Of a stretch of 64,000 nt of DNA, positions 26,955 to 34,663 are shown piece after piece. The DNA comes from Blastochloris tepida (lineage in GTDB: Bacteria; Pseudomonadota; Alphaproteobacteria; Rhizobiales; Xanthobacteraceae), in contig NZ_AP018907.1 of the NCBI RefSeq assembly GCF_003966715.1, positions 2,158,001 to 2,222,000 of the forward strand, read 5' to 3'. A model generated the notes under the pieces. That model was given only the letters and a program-made list of their open reading frames with translations. It searched no databases and was not told the DNA's origin. The position numbers were made by a program, and so were the translations under genes. Within the stretch, counting starts at the first letter, position 1; every line of letters begins with the position of its first letter.

Positions 26955-27620
26955 TTAGCGTCTAGAATATTTTCCAACAACGCGATGACAAGTCGGCCAG
27001 TCAATCATGAACTCACTCCACTCTCTTGGAGGATTCCACTGACGCAAAATCCACTCAGTGCTCGTCCATGCAACAAGGTGTTTCAGTATAGCTTCGCAGT
27101 TCCCATCGGGAGGGTGATCATAAAGAACGACATCCTCGTTGCGGGCCGGCGGCAAACCAGGGTGTACCAGCGCCATATCGCCTTGGCGATATGCTGGTTC
27201 CATGGAGTCTCCAACGACAAGAATGCCATAGGCGCCTGACACGCCCTCAAGTATTGCTGGACGCTTAACAATTTCAACAGGCTCAAATGTTACGATTAGG
27301 TTGCCATTCCCACCCATCGCTGCTGCGTATATCGGAAAATCACGGACGGTAACAAGCTCTGTCCCGGGAAGAATTTTTGGACTAAAGCCTTTCTCCTTCT
27401 TCGGTCGCTCAACTGGCTTGGCCGGAATATCAGAAGTCAGCCATTCGGGTGGTTGGCCTAAAACAGCGGCAACCTTGATGAGATTTTCAAGCTTTCCTCG
27501 GCCTCGCTTGATCGCGTCTCGAACGTAGGTCTCTCCCAGGCCGGCCTTCAGCGAGACCTCCTTCATGTCGCGACCTTGGCGCGCGATCTCGTCCGCCAGC
27601 TTTTTCCGCCAATCTGCCAT
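26955..27620 (-). CDS. Phage repressor: HTH plus S24 (LexA-type) peptidase domain
   Basis: 221 residues. The N-terminal helix-turn-helix is at about residues 15-50 (KEVSLKAGLGETYVRDAIKR). The C-terminal S24 domain has the nucleophile Ser in VVGDSMEPAYRQGD and a candidate base Lys in AILKHLV. It should bind the GGGCAAATGCCC sites at PL and PR to keep lysogeny, and RecA-stimulated self-cleavage would induce the phage. This stretch is clearly less GC-rich than its neighbours. The start at 27620 leaves an operator immediately upstream. Confidence 0.9.
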   Translation of the reverse strand: MADWRKKLADEIARQGRDMKEVSLKAGLGETYVRDAIKRGRGKLENLIKVAAVLGQPPEWLTSDIPAKPVERPKKEKGFSPKILPGTELVTVRDFPIYAAAMGGNGNLIVTFEPVEIVKRPAILEGVSGAYGILVVGDSMEPAYRQGDMALVHPGLPPARNEDVVLYDHPPDGNCEAILKHLVAWTSTEWILRQWNPPREWSEFMIDWPTCHRVVGKYSRR

Positions 27621-27624
27621 GCGT

Positions 27625-27636
27625 GGGAATTTGCCC
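27625..27636. promoter_or_regulatory. Operator-like site next to the repressor start
   Basis: GGGAATTTGCCC, one mismatch from the PL/PR operator core. It lies between the GAGGAG motif and the repressor ATG, so bound repressor could limit its own gene. Confidence 0.6.
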
Positions 27637-27671
27637 ACTCCTCTGCCCAGAGTCGATGGCGCAGATGCCCA

Positions 27672-27700
27672 TTGACATGGCGGGCAAATGCCCATTAAGT
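27672..27700 (+). promoter_or_regulatory. PR: rightward early promoter with repressor operator
   Basis: TTGACA, 17 bp, TTAAGT; the spacer contains CGGGCAAATGCCCA. A half-site ATGCCCAT overlaps the -35 box. The predicted transcript start is at about 27707, right at the ATG of the next gene. Confidence 0.8.
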
Positions 27701-27707
27701 CGCTCCC

Positions 27708-27962
27708 ATGAGCGAGACCCAGAAGCTTCTGCGCGAAATCGAAGAATTCGTCCGCGTCTCCCCCATGAGCGAGACGACATTCGGCCGAAAAGCCGTGAAC
27801 GACGGCAAGCTTGTGCCTCGCCTGCGCGCTGGCGGTTCGGTCACTCTCGAGAAGGCGGCTGATATCCGGAGATTCATTGCAGCGAATGCCGCGACCGTAG
27901 CGGGCCACTCGCCTGCCGTCTCCGCTAATCGCGACGCCGAGATTACCGGGGGCGCGGCATGA
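27708..27962 (+). CDS. Cro-like small regulator
   Basis: 84 residues, first gene of the rightward operon and opposite to the repressor. The sequence FGRKAVNDGKLVPRLRAGGSVTLEKAADIRRFI has the look of the short phage regulators found at this place in related prophages. It begins with two similar units (MSETQ and MSETT, 20 codons apart), giving two possible starts; PR would make the first one leaderless. By position it is a Cro analogue; no known fold is proven. Confidence 0.75.
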   Translation: MSETQKLLREIEEFVRVSPMSETTFGRKAVNDGKLVPRLRAGGSVTLEKAADIRRFIAANAATVAGHSPAVSANRDAEITGGAA

Positions 27963-28411
27963 CCAAGCTCCGCGAGCCCGGCTCGCCGCGCGCAGTGTTG
28001 CGCGCCCTTTACGACCAATGCGGCGGCGCGCGGCGGGCGGCCGATCTGCTGGGTGGCTCGGAAACCAGTCTGATCGGCGCGACGGATCCCGACAGCGACC
28101 GCGACATCGGCTGGCGCCGCGTGGTGCTGCTGACCCGGCATTTCCGCGCCACCGCCGCCGCCGAGCATTTGGCGCTGGCCGCCGGCGGCGTGTTCCTCCC
28201 GCTGGACATCACGCCGGGCGAACTCGGTCGCTCCGCCGGCCAGGCGGTGCGCGAGGTGGCTGATGTGGTCGAGCGCGTGTTGAGCGCGCAGGCCGACGGC
28301 GCCGTCAGCACCAGCGAGGCACGCGACATCCGCCGCGAGATTGACGAAGCGGTCGCCGAGCTGATGCGCGCCCGCGCCGCCGTCACCGCGATCATCGAGG
28401 AAAACCGCTGA
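27959..28411 (+). CDS. Phage early regulatory protein of unknown family
   Basis: 150 residues. The first part (PRAVLRALYDQCGGARRAADLLGGSETSL) resembles a helix-turn-helix, and the last 60 residues are a charged helix likely to oligomerise. Overlaps the Cro-like gene by ATGA. Position and layout would suit a CII-like activator, but this is inference. Confidence 0.65.
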   Translation: MTKLREPGSPRAVLRALYDQCGGARRAADLLGGSETSLIGATDPDSDRDIGWRRVVLLTRHFRATAAAEHLALAAGGVFLPLDITPGELGRSAGQAVREVADVVERVLSAQADGAVSTSEARDIRREIDEAVAELMRARAAVTAIIEENR

Positions 28412-28737
28412 TGCTGTGGCGCCTGCACCTCACGCGGCCGGCCCGGACAGCGGCTGGCGGCGCACGACCTGCCAGAGAGCCCCTCCCCTCGGCTCTCGCC
28501 CCGGCGGGCGGCGCGGACATCCCCCCCGTGCCGCCCGTGCCGACCCACCTTCGGCCTGCTGGTTCCTCCCAGGCTTGGCCGGATCCGGAGGCGCATGGGG
28601 GCGCCTCCGCACCTGCGGGCGGCGTGGGGGCCATCGCCCCGGCTGCTGCGCCGCCCGCCTTTTCCGATCCCCGGCGCTGCGCGGATGTGCTGACCGGCGG
28701 CTGCGCGGCCCTCAACACCGTTCTGGGAGTCGACTGA
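28411..28737 (+). CDS. Low-complexity Pro/Ala-rich early protein
   Basis: 108 residues, very rich in Pro, Ala and Gly, with no recognised domain. Start and stop both overlap neighbours by one base, which supports it as a gene, but composition makes it the least certain in this operon. Confidence 0.5.
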   Translation: MLWRLHLTRPARTAAGGARPAREPLPSALAPAGGADIPPVPPVPTHLRPAGSSQAWPDPEAHGGASAPAGGVGAIAPAAAPPAFSDPRRCADVLTGGCAALNTVLGVD

Positions 28738-29057
28738 TGTTCGAGGTGAAGGCGGAACGCGGCGCCGTGGCGCTGCTGCGGGTGCGGCTGGATCCGGCAG
28801 GCGGACGGGCCGACCGCGACATGGTTGCCCGCTTGACACTGGAAGAGGGCGAGATTCTGCGCGGCGCATTGACGGCGGCGCTGGCCGAAGCGACCCGCCA
28901 GCACGTCGAGGGCCTGCGCGAGATGGAGCACCGGCTGGCGGCGGAAATCTCCGACAAGACGAGCCGGCTGGCCGATCTGCGGCGGCAGCTCGCAAACGCC
29001 AGTGCGCAGGCCGCCGAGCCGACGCCACCGCCTCCGGACACTGGTGACTGGCGCTGA
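28737..29057 (+). CDS. Early phage protein of unknown function
   Basis: 106 residues. A short beta-rich start is followed by a long charged helix (residues about 45-90), probably a coiled coil. Coupled to the previous gene (TGATG). Confidence 0.65.
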   Translation: MFEVKAERGAVALLRVRLDPAGGRADRDMVARLTLEEGEILRGALTAALAEATRQHVEGLREMEHRLAAEISDKTSRLADLRRQLANASAQAAEPTPPPPDTGDWR

Positions 29058-29069
29058 GGAGCCGCGTCC

Positions 29070-29342
29070 ATGCCGCCGAGGCAGAGAGAACCGGTCCAGC
29101 TTGGCCTGTTCGGCGCCGCACCGGAGGTGGCGAAGGCCGCACCCTCCCCGGCCGAGCCGGTTGACCTGCTGCTGGAGCTGCGCGGCGAGACCGTGTTGGC
29201 GATTGCCGTCACCACGCCCGGCGCGGCCTTCTCCGACAAGGTGTGGCTGCCGAAATCGAGAGTGTCCTTCACCATGCGCGGTGGCGCGGCGGTGATGGTG
29301 ACGATGCCGCAATCGCTGGCGATCGAGAAAGGACTGGTGTGA
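29070..29342 (+). CDS. Early phage protein of unknown function
   Basis: 90 residues. The second half (KVWLPKSRVSFTMRGGAAVMVTMPQSLAIEKGLV) resembles short phage proteins found beside DNA-modification genes; function unknown. It shares the TGATG overlap with the methyltransferase gene after it. Confidence 0.7.
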   Translation: MPPRQREPVQLGLFGAAPEVAKAAPSPAEPVDLLLELRGETVLAIAVTTPGAAFSDKVWLPKSRVSFTMRGGAAVMVTMPQSLAIEKGLV

Positions 29343-30574
29343 TGGCCACGTCGGCCGCCCTCGCCCGTTACGAGGAAGCGCGGCGATTGGTCGCCGAGTG
29401 CGCCCGCGTCGATGAGGCCAAGGACATTCGCGACCGCGCCGAGGCGATGCGGATCTATGCCCGGCAGGCGGGCGATCTCGAGCTGCAGATCAACGCCGCG
29501 GAAATCCGGGTGCGGGCCGAACGCCGGCTCGGCGAGCTGATCCTGCAGGCCAAGGACGCCGGGCAGATCAGCCGCGGTCAGCCGCCGAAGAATTGTGCCG
29601 ATGAGGAACAATTCTCCCGCATCACGCTCGATGAGGTCGGCATCGATCGCAAACTGTCGTCGCGCGCCCAGAAGGTCGCCTCGATTTCCGAGCGGGCCTT
29701 CGAGGCGATGATCGACCGCATGCGCGGCGACATGGAACGCCACGGCGTGCGGGTGTCGCTCGATTTCGCGCGCGAACAGGCGATCGCCGAGCGCAAGGCC
29801 GCGCATGCCGCCCGCACGGTCGTCGGCGGCACGGTGGAGGATCTGCACCGGCTGACCGAGAGCGGCTTTCGCGCTGGCGCCATCCTGGCCGATCCGGCGT
29901 GGCATTTCGCGGTGCGGTCGGAGCGTGGCGAGGGCCGCTCGGCCGGCACCCACTACACCACCGACGCCTTCGCCGAGATGGCGGCGCTGCCCGTCGCCCA
30001 GCTTGCCGCGCCGGACTCCGTCCTGGTGATGTGGATGGTGGATTGGGCTCCGCGCCAGGCGCTCGACCTGATCGAGGCTTGGGGCTTCACCCACAAGACC
30101 TGCGGCTTCGTGTGGGCCAAGCAGACCGCCTCCGGCGAAGGCTGGCACTTCGGCATGGGCTACTGGACGCGGGCCAACCCGGAACAGGCGTGGCTGGCTA
30201 CCCGTGGTTCACCGAAACGGCTCGATGCCGGCGTGCCGCAGCTGATCGTCGCGCCGGTGATGGAGCATTCGCGCAAGCCCGACGAAATCCACGACCGCAT
30301 CGAGCGGCTGGTGGCCGGGCCGTATCTCGAGCTGTTCGCGCGGCGCGAGCGGCCGGGCTGGGTGAGCTGGGGCAACGAGCTGGCGTTCCGCATGCCGGCA
30401 TCCTCCGGCGCCGACGACAGCTTCGATCCCGTAACCGGCGAAATCATGCCGGCAAACCCGGTCGACGGTCCCGAATGCGTGCGGTCCCCCGCGACGCCGT
30501 TCGCCGACCTTCCCGACATTCCCGATTTCCTGCGCCGGCGTCCGGCCGGCGACACCGTCAGGAGCGAGCCATGA
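29342..30574 (+). CDS. MT-A70 family adenine methyltransferase
   Basis: 410 residues. An N-terminal helical domain (1-150) typical of phage MT-A70 proteins precedes the catalytic part. The catalytic motif is ADPAW, a variant of the usual DPPW. The AdoMet-binding end GPYLELFARRERPGWVSWGNE is clear. It probably methylates adenine in DNA, hiding phage DNA from host restriction or marking its own genes. No partner endonuclease is adjacent. Confidence 0.88.
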   Translation: MATSAALARYEEARRLVAECARVDEAKDIRDRAEAMRIYARQAGDLELQINAAEIRVRAERRLGELILQAKDAGQISRGQPPKNCADEEQFSRITLDEVGIDRKLSSRAQKVASISERAFEAMIDRMRGDMERHGVRVSLDFAREQAIAERKAAHAARTVVGGTVEDLHRLTESGFRAGAILADPAWHFAVRSERGEGRSAGTHYTTDAFAEMAALPVAQLAAPDSVLVMWMVDWAPRQALDLIEAWGFTHKTCGFVWAKQTASGEGWHFGMGYWTRANPEQAWLATRGSPKRLDAGVPQLIVAPVMEHSRKPDEIHDRIERLVAGPYLELFARRERPGWVSWGNELAFRMPASSGADDSFDPVTGEIMPANPVDGPECVRSPATPFADLPDIPDFLRRRPAGDTVRSEP

Positions 30575-31101
30575 AACAGTCCCGCGCGATGTCGCTGCTG
30601 GAGAGCATCGTCAACATCCTGGTCGGGCTCGGCGTGGCAATGGCCGCGAACGCGATCATTCTGCCGCTGCTCGGGTTCGCGATCTCGCTGCAGCAGAACC
30701 TGCAGATCGCCGCGTTCATGACCGTGGTGTCGATCCTGCGCAGCTACGCGCTGCGCCGGCTGTTCGAGGCGCTGCACATCCGCCACCCCATCTCGCCATT
30801 CATGCTGGCGGTGATGGCGGAGCGGCGACGGCAGATCGAGGTCGAGGGGTGGTCGCCGGAGCATGACGACGGCGTGTTGCCGGGCTCGCTGGCCGCAGCC
30901 GGCGCCAGCTATGCGCTGGAGGCGCCGCATCACCTCTCGGCCGGCGGCGCCGGACAATCAGCGCGACCGCCGGAATCCTGGCCGTGGTCGCGCGATTGGT
31001 GGAAGCCCACCGGCTTCCGCCGCGACCTCGTGAAGGCCGGCGCGCTGATCATCGCCGAGGGCGAGAAGTTCGACCGCAGGCGCGGAGACCGCAATGGCTA
31101 G
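30571..31101 (+). CDS. DUF7220-like membrane domain fused to a phage Ea/Gp-type soluble domain
   Basis: 176 residues. The first 70 have two membrane helices and the DUF7220-like look (SRAMSLLESIVNILVGLG...SYALRRLFEALH). The last 100 (MAERRRQIEVEGWSPEHDDG...WPWSRDWWKPTGFRRDLVKAGALI) match the common small phage protein that ends in WWKPT. I read it as one fused gene. Overlaps the methyltransferase by ATGA. Confidence 0.75.
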   Translation: MKQSRAMSLLESIVNILVGLGVAMAANAIILPLLGFAISLQQNLQIAAFMTVVSILRSYALRRLFEALHIRHPISPFMLAVMAERRRQIEVEGWSPEHDDGVLPGSLAAAGASYALEAPHHLSAGGAGQSARPPESWPWSRDWWKPTGFRRDLVKAGALIIAEGEKFDRRRGDRNG

Positions 31102-31351
31102 CGCGGCACGAAGCTGTGCGCGCCACCGCTGGGGCGAGCCGCAACGCACGACCTACGAGACCGTGCGGACCTGCCAGCGCTGCGGACTGGAGCGCGTGAC
31201 GCGGCACGAGCCCGACCGGCTGCCGTGGGTCGAGTTCCGCGCCCAGGGCGTGACCGCGATCGGCTACCGCGGCACGCCGCCCTGCGTGCCGCGTCGCGAG
31301 GCGGGGCCAACCTCCACCGGCGTTGCCCTGGAAGGGCGGCGCCATGGCTGA
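31094..31351 (+). CDS. Small zinc-ribbon-like phage protein
   Basis: 85 residues. Contains TCQRCGLERVTRHE, with one CxxC pair plus other Cys and His, suggesting a small metal-binding fold. Function unknown. It overlaps both neighbours by 8 bp. Confidence 0.65.
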   Translation: MASAARSCARHRWGEPQRTTYETVRTCQRCGLERVTRHEPDRLPWVEFRAQGVTAIGYRGTPPCVPRREAGPTSTGVALEGRRHG

Positions 31352-32075
31352 GCTGGTGCTGTCGCTGTTTCCGGGTATCGGGCTCCTCGACAGGGCGTTC
31401 GAGGAAGCCGGATTCTGCGTCGTGCGCGGACCGGACCTGCTGTGGGGTGGCGATGTCCGGCGGTTTCACGCGCCGGCCGGTCGGTTCGACGGCGTGATCG
31501 GCGGTCCGCCCTGCCAGGCGCATTCCAGCTTCGCCGGATTTGTACGGCAGGCGGGCCACACGCCAGCCTGCGACCTCATCCCCGAGTTCGCCCGCGTGGT
31601 CGAGGAGGCGGCGCCGGCATGGTTCCTGATGGAGAACGTGCGGTCGGCACCATCGCCGGCGACGCCGAGCTATGGGCAGACCCGGCTGTTGGTCAACGCG
31701 CGGCATGTTGGCAGCCCGCAACACCGCGTCCGCGCGTTCGTGTTCGGCCAGCGTGGCGCAGACGCGCCCCGGTTCCATGTCGAGACGGAAGCCCTCGAAC
31801 CCTTCGACTGGTGCAACACCGTGCTGGCGAGCGGAGGCGTCAAGCCCGGCACCGAGGGGCGACGGGGGAGCCGGCGCGGAAACGAGTACGGCTATCACGG
31901 CGCGAAGGCGCTAGCGCATGCGCTGGAGGCGCAGGGGCTGCCGCCGGATTTTCTCGCCGAGGCGCCGTTCACCAATGCCGGCAAGTTCCGCGTCGTCGGC
32001 AATGGCGTGCCGTTGCCGCTGGGGCGAGCCATCGCCGCCGCCGTTCGCAACGCCGTGGCCGGAGGCGGCCCATGA
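31344..32075 (+). CDS. DNA cytosine-5 methyltransferase (short form)
   Basis: 243 residues. Motif I is LFPGIGLLDRAFEEAGF, the catalytic PCQ is in GGPPCQAHSSF, ENV is in FLMENV, and motif X is GNGVPLPLGRAIA. The target-recognition part is very short, so its sequence specificity is likely small. It is probably a protective or regulatory methylase of the prophage, as no endonuclease lies beside it. Confidence 0.85.
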   Translation: MAELVLSLFPGIGLLDRAFEEAGFCVVRGPDLLWGGDVRRFHAPAGRFDGVIGGPPCQAHSSFAGFVRQAGHTPACDLIPEFARVVEEAAPAWFLMENVRSAPSPATPSYGQTRLLVNARHVGSPQHRVRAFVFGQRGADAPRFHVETEALEPFDWCNTVLASGGVKPGTEGRRGSRRGNEYGYHGAKALAHALEAQGLPPDFLAEAPFTNAGKFRVVGNGVPLPLGRAIAAAVRNAVAGGGP

Positions 32076-32091
32076 CCGCCGGCATCCCCGC

Positions 32092-32349
32092 TCACGCCTT
32101 CTTGCGGTGCATGGACCGGCGCAGCGTTTCGTTGATGCGCGACTGCCAGCCGGTGCCGCTCGCGCGGAAATGCTCCAGCACGTCGGCGTCCAGCCGGATC
32201 GTGGTCGACACCTTCGGACGCTCGGACTTCGGGCGGCCCCGGCGTACCGGCGCCGCCGCCATCTTCGCCTGCCACTCCGGGGCCGACAGGTCGGGCGCGT
32301 CGTCAGGGTCGGTCCAGGCGGGGGGCGTAGAGCGCTTGCTCGCGGTCAT
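32092..32349 (-). CDS. brnA: BrnA family antitoxin
   Basis: 85 residues. The ribbon-helix-helix end (VSTTIRLDADVLEHFRASGTGWQSRINETLRR) is typical. BrnA neutralises BrnT and represses the shared promoter. The gene overlaps brnT by 47 bp and runs against the surrounding early operon. Confidence 0.88.
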   Translation of the reverse strand: MTASKRSTPPAWTDPDDAPDLSAPEWQAKMAAAPVRRGRPKSERPKVSTTIRLDADVLEHFRASGTGWQSRINETLRRSMHRKKA

Positions 32350-32581
32350 TGGCCTTCCTCAACGAAATGATGCGGCGGGCCGCGCCGCGCGGTGTCCACA
32401 CCATCACCACCATGCGGCCGTCGAGCCGGCCGACCGTGATGAAGCGGACCTCGCCGTAATCCTGCCGGTCGTCCTCGATGGTGATCGTCGCACCGGCGAA
32501 CACCTCGTCCGCGCGCGCCATGTCGAGGCCGCGATGGTCGAGGGTGGCTTGGCGCTTGGCGGGATCGAACTCGACCGGCAT
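32303..32581 (-). CDS. brnT: BrnT family ribonuclease toxin
   Basis: 92 residues. The RelE-like fold motifs EFDPAKRQATLDHRGLDMARADEVF, RFITVGRLDGRMVVMVWTPRG and RIISLRKANDRE are all present. It cuts RNA when antitoxin is lost, so the pair can stabilise the prophage or act against other phages. Confidence 0.88.
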   Translation of the reverse strand: MPVEFDPAKRQATLDHRGLDMARADEVFAGATITIEDDRQDYGEVRFITVGRLDGRMVVMVWTPRGAARRIISLRKANDREQALYAPRLDRP

Positions 32582-32589
32582 GCATTTTT

Positions 32590-32631
32590 GTTACTACGGA
32601 AAGTCGCTGTCGTCCATGTTTTTGTAGTAAC
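32590..32631. promoter_or_regulatory. Inverted repeat at the brnTA promoter
   Basis: GTTACTAC (32590-32597) and GTAGTAAC (32624-32631), 26 bp apart, lie just upstream of brnT in an AT-rich patch. They are good candidates for the BrnA operator and may also affect the rightward gene at 32671. Confidence 0.55.
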
Positions 32632-32670
32632 GGAAAATGGTGGCGACGGCGTTGTGGCGGGGGCGCCGCA

Positions 32671-33864
32671 ATGAACGCGCCGCTGGGCCAGCGCTTCCGC
32701 ATCCAGGCGTGGGCGCGTGAGCAGCGCTGCGGCTCGCCGGCGGCCAAGATCGTGCTGATGGTGCTCGCCGAACATGCGGACGAGGACGGCTGGGCGTGGC
32801 CGTCGGTCGCGCGTATCGCCGCCATCAGCGAACAGAGCGAAGACACCGTCGCGCGCAAGCTGGGCGACCTGGAGCGGCTCGGGCTGATCGCCAAGGTCCC
32901 GACCTATGCCGCGGACGGCCGCCGCACCGCCAACCGCTATCGCGTCAACCTTGCCCGCACCACCACCGATGACGACGTCGCCGAGCTGCGCGGCGACCGC
33001 AGGCCGGCGGCGTGCGAGGCCGACGGCGCGCCGTCCGAGGAACAAGATGTTGTGGTGGCACCCGCAAATTGCGGGGGCCAAAATGACGAGGGTGGCACCC
33101 GCAAATTGCGGGGGTCACCCCCGCATAGCTGTGCGGGGGTCATTCTTGAACTGCCAAATGAACTAACCCCCTTACCCCCAGCGGACCACCCTTCGGCCGG
33201 CGAGCCCGACCCAGGTCTAGGGCTTGGGGTCGAGCGGTTCTGGGCCGGCTATCCGGGATCGGCGTGGTCGGACCGACAAAGGCGGGCTGCCGAGAAAGCC
33301 TGGACCAGCCTCTCGGCCGACGACCGCACCCGCGTGCTCGCCGTGTTGCCGGATGTGGCTCGGCGAGCACGCGTCTCGGGCAAGCCTCCGCGCCCGCCGG
33401 CCGAGTGGCTCGCCAGCCGGCAATGGGCGGCGCCCGAAGCGGCCGACGGCGCGGGCCGGGTGTGGGTGGCGGAGGATTCCCCCGAGGGCCGGGCTTGGGA
33501 TGTCCTGAGCCAGCTGGTGTTCGGGCTCGGCAGCACAGCGTGGTCGGACCAGCATCGCTGCCGCGGTGCGTGGCGCCCGTGCGTGATGCCGCCAGCCTTC
33601 GGGCTCGGTGTCGGCGCGGTGCCGCGTGCCGAGTGGGTGCTGGTGGCCGAGGGCACGCCGGAATTCGCCGCGTGGCGCGGCCGGCTGACGGAGATGGCCG
33701 CCGCGCTCGGCAGCGCGGTGCGCATCAAGCCGCCGGCGAAGCACTTCGGCCGCGACCCTGCATCGGGCCAGATCATTCAGGCGGTGGGATGGGACGTGCC
33801 GATGCGGACGCCGCCGCCGCGACCGGCCAGCGGCGACGGCGCTGAACGGGCCTCAAGCGGATGA
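32671..33864 (+). CDS. Phage replication initiator (O-like) with winged helix
   Basis: 397 residues. The first 100 form a winged helix (KIVLMVLAEHADEDGWAWPSVARIAAIS...TVARKLGDLERLGLI), as in phage replication proteins of the O or DnaD type. The middle (about residues 128-158) is encoded by palindromic repeats, and the C-terminal part is of unknown fold. As in lambda O, the origin appears to lie inside the gene. The last bases overlap the NusG-like gene as ATGA. Confidence 0.8.
   Translation: MNAPLGQRFRIQAWAREQRCGSPAAKIVLMVLAEHADEDGWAWPSVARIAAISEQSEDTVARKLGDLERLGLIAKVPTYAADGRRTANRYRVNLARTTTDDDVAELRGDRRPAACEADGAPSEEQDVVVAPANCGGQNDEGGTRKLRGSPPHSCAGVILELPNELTPLPPADHPSAGEPDPGLGLGVERFWAGYPGSAWSDRQRRAAEKAWTSLSADDRTRVLAVLPDVARRARVSGKPPRPPAEWLASRQWAAPEAADGAGRVWVAEDSPEGRAWDVLSQLVFGLGSTAWSDQHRCRGAWRPCVMPPAFGLGVGAVPRAEWVLVAEGTPEFAAWRGRLTEMAAALGSAVRIKPPAKHFGRDPASGQIIQAVGWDVPMRTPPPRPASGDGAERASSG
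33054..33142. other. Likely prophage replication origin: three palindromic iterons
   Basis: Two copies of a 27-bp unit (33054-33080 and 33091-33117) differ at one base; each contains the palindrome CCCGCAAATTGCGGG. A third related palindrome (33115-33142) has arms ACCCCCGCA / TGCGGGGGT. They are in the coding sequence of the replication initiator, between its DNA-binding start and its C-terminal part. Confidence 0.7.
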
Positions 33865-34499
33865 CGGAGAGCGACATGCTGGCGAAGACCCCCGACTCGA
33901 ACGCGATCGAACGCTCCCTCCGTCTTGCGCCGGGACCGGCTTGGCATGTGGTGCGCTCCATCGGCCGCACCGACACCCAGGTGCTCGACTGGCTCAAGCG
34001 CCGCGACGTCGAAACCTACTATCCGGTGGTGCGCGAGATGCGGCCGGTGCGGCGCAACAAGCTGAGCCGAGCACAACGCAAAGCCGGCCTCATGATCCTG
34101 CGGCCGAAGCTGGTGCCGCTGTTTCCCAAATATTACTTCGTGCGGCTCGACCTCGCCGACGGCGAGTGGCACGAGCTGTTCCGGCTCGGCGGGCTGACCG
34201 GCCTCGTGTGTGCCGGCGGCCTGCCGGTGCGGATCGGCGATGATCTGGTCGCGGCGTTGCGTGGCTGCGAGGTCGACGGCGCAGTGCCGGGCACGACGCC
34301 AGCGCGCGTGGTGTTTGCGGTCGGCGACACCGTGCGGGTGACGAACGGCCCGTTCGCTGCGCAGCTCGCAACAGTGGAGCGCGGCATCGATGTCGCGCTG
34401 CAGGATATTGACGGCGAGACGCGACTCACCGTTGCTATTGAGCTGTTCGGTCGCGCCACGCCCGTTGAGTTGATGATCGACCACGTCGAACGCGTCTGA
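33861..34499 (+). CDS. NusG-like transcription factor, probable late antiterminator
   Basis: 212 residues. An NGN domain (AWHVVRSIGRTDTQVLDWLKRRDVETYYP, then PKYYFVRLDL) leads to a KOW domain (FAVGDTVRVTNGPFAAQLATVE). NusG and RfaH proteins bind RNA polymerase and change pausing and termination. The gene is the last one before the late module, and a terminator lies 70 bp after it, so it likely lets polymerase read into late genes. That role is inference from position. Confidence 0.85.
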   Translation: MTESDMLAKTPDSNAIERSLRLAPGPAWHVVRSIGRTDTQVLDWLKRRDVETYYPVVREMRPVRRNKLSRAQRKAGLMILRPKLVPLFPKYYFVRLDLADGEWHELFRLGGLTGLVCAGGLPVRIGDDLVAALRGCEVDGAVPGTTPARVVFAVGDTVRVTNGPFAAQLATVERGIDVALQDIDGETRLTVAIELFGRATPVELMIDHVERV

Positions 34500-34568
34500 T
34501 CGGACCAGCCACCGCTGCAGCCACCACCGGACCACCCGGTGTGCGAAGCTTGCGCGATCAACTTCAAG

Positions 34569-34598
34569 CCCCGGCGCGGCGACGCGGCCGGGGTTTTT
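34569..34598 (+). terminator. Intrinsic terminator between early and late regions
   Basis: A 7-bp GC stem CCCCGGC / GCCGGGG with an 11-nt loop is followed directly by TTTTT. No gene occupies 34500-34663. Confidence 0.75.
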
Positions 34599-34663
34599 GC
34601 TGTTCAAGGATCAGAAGCAAAGGCAGAAATTTCGAAGGCGGACGTCCCTCTGGCCGATCACCG

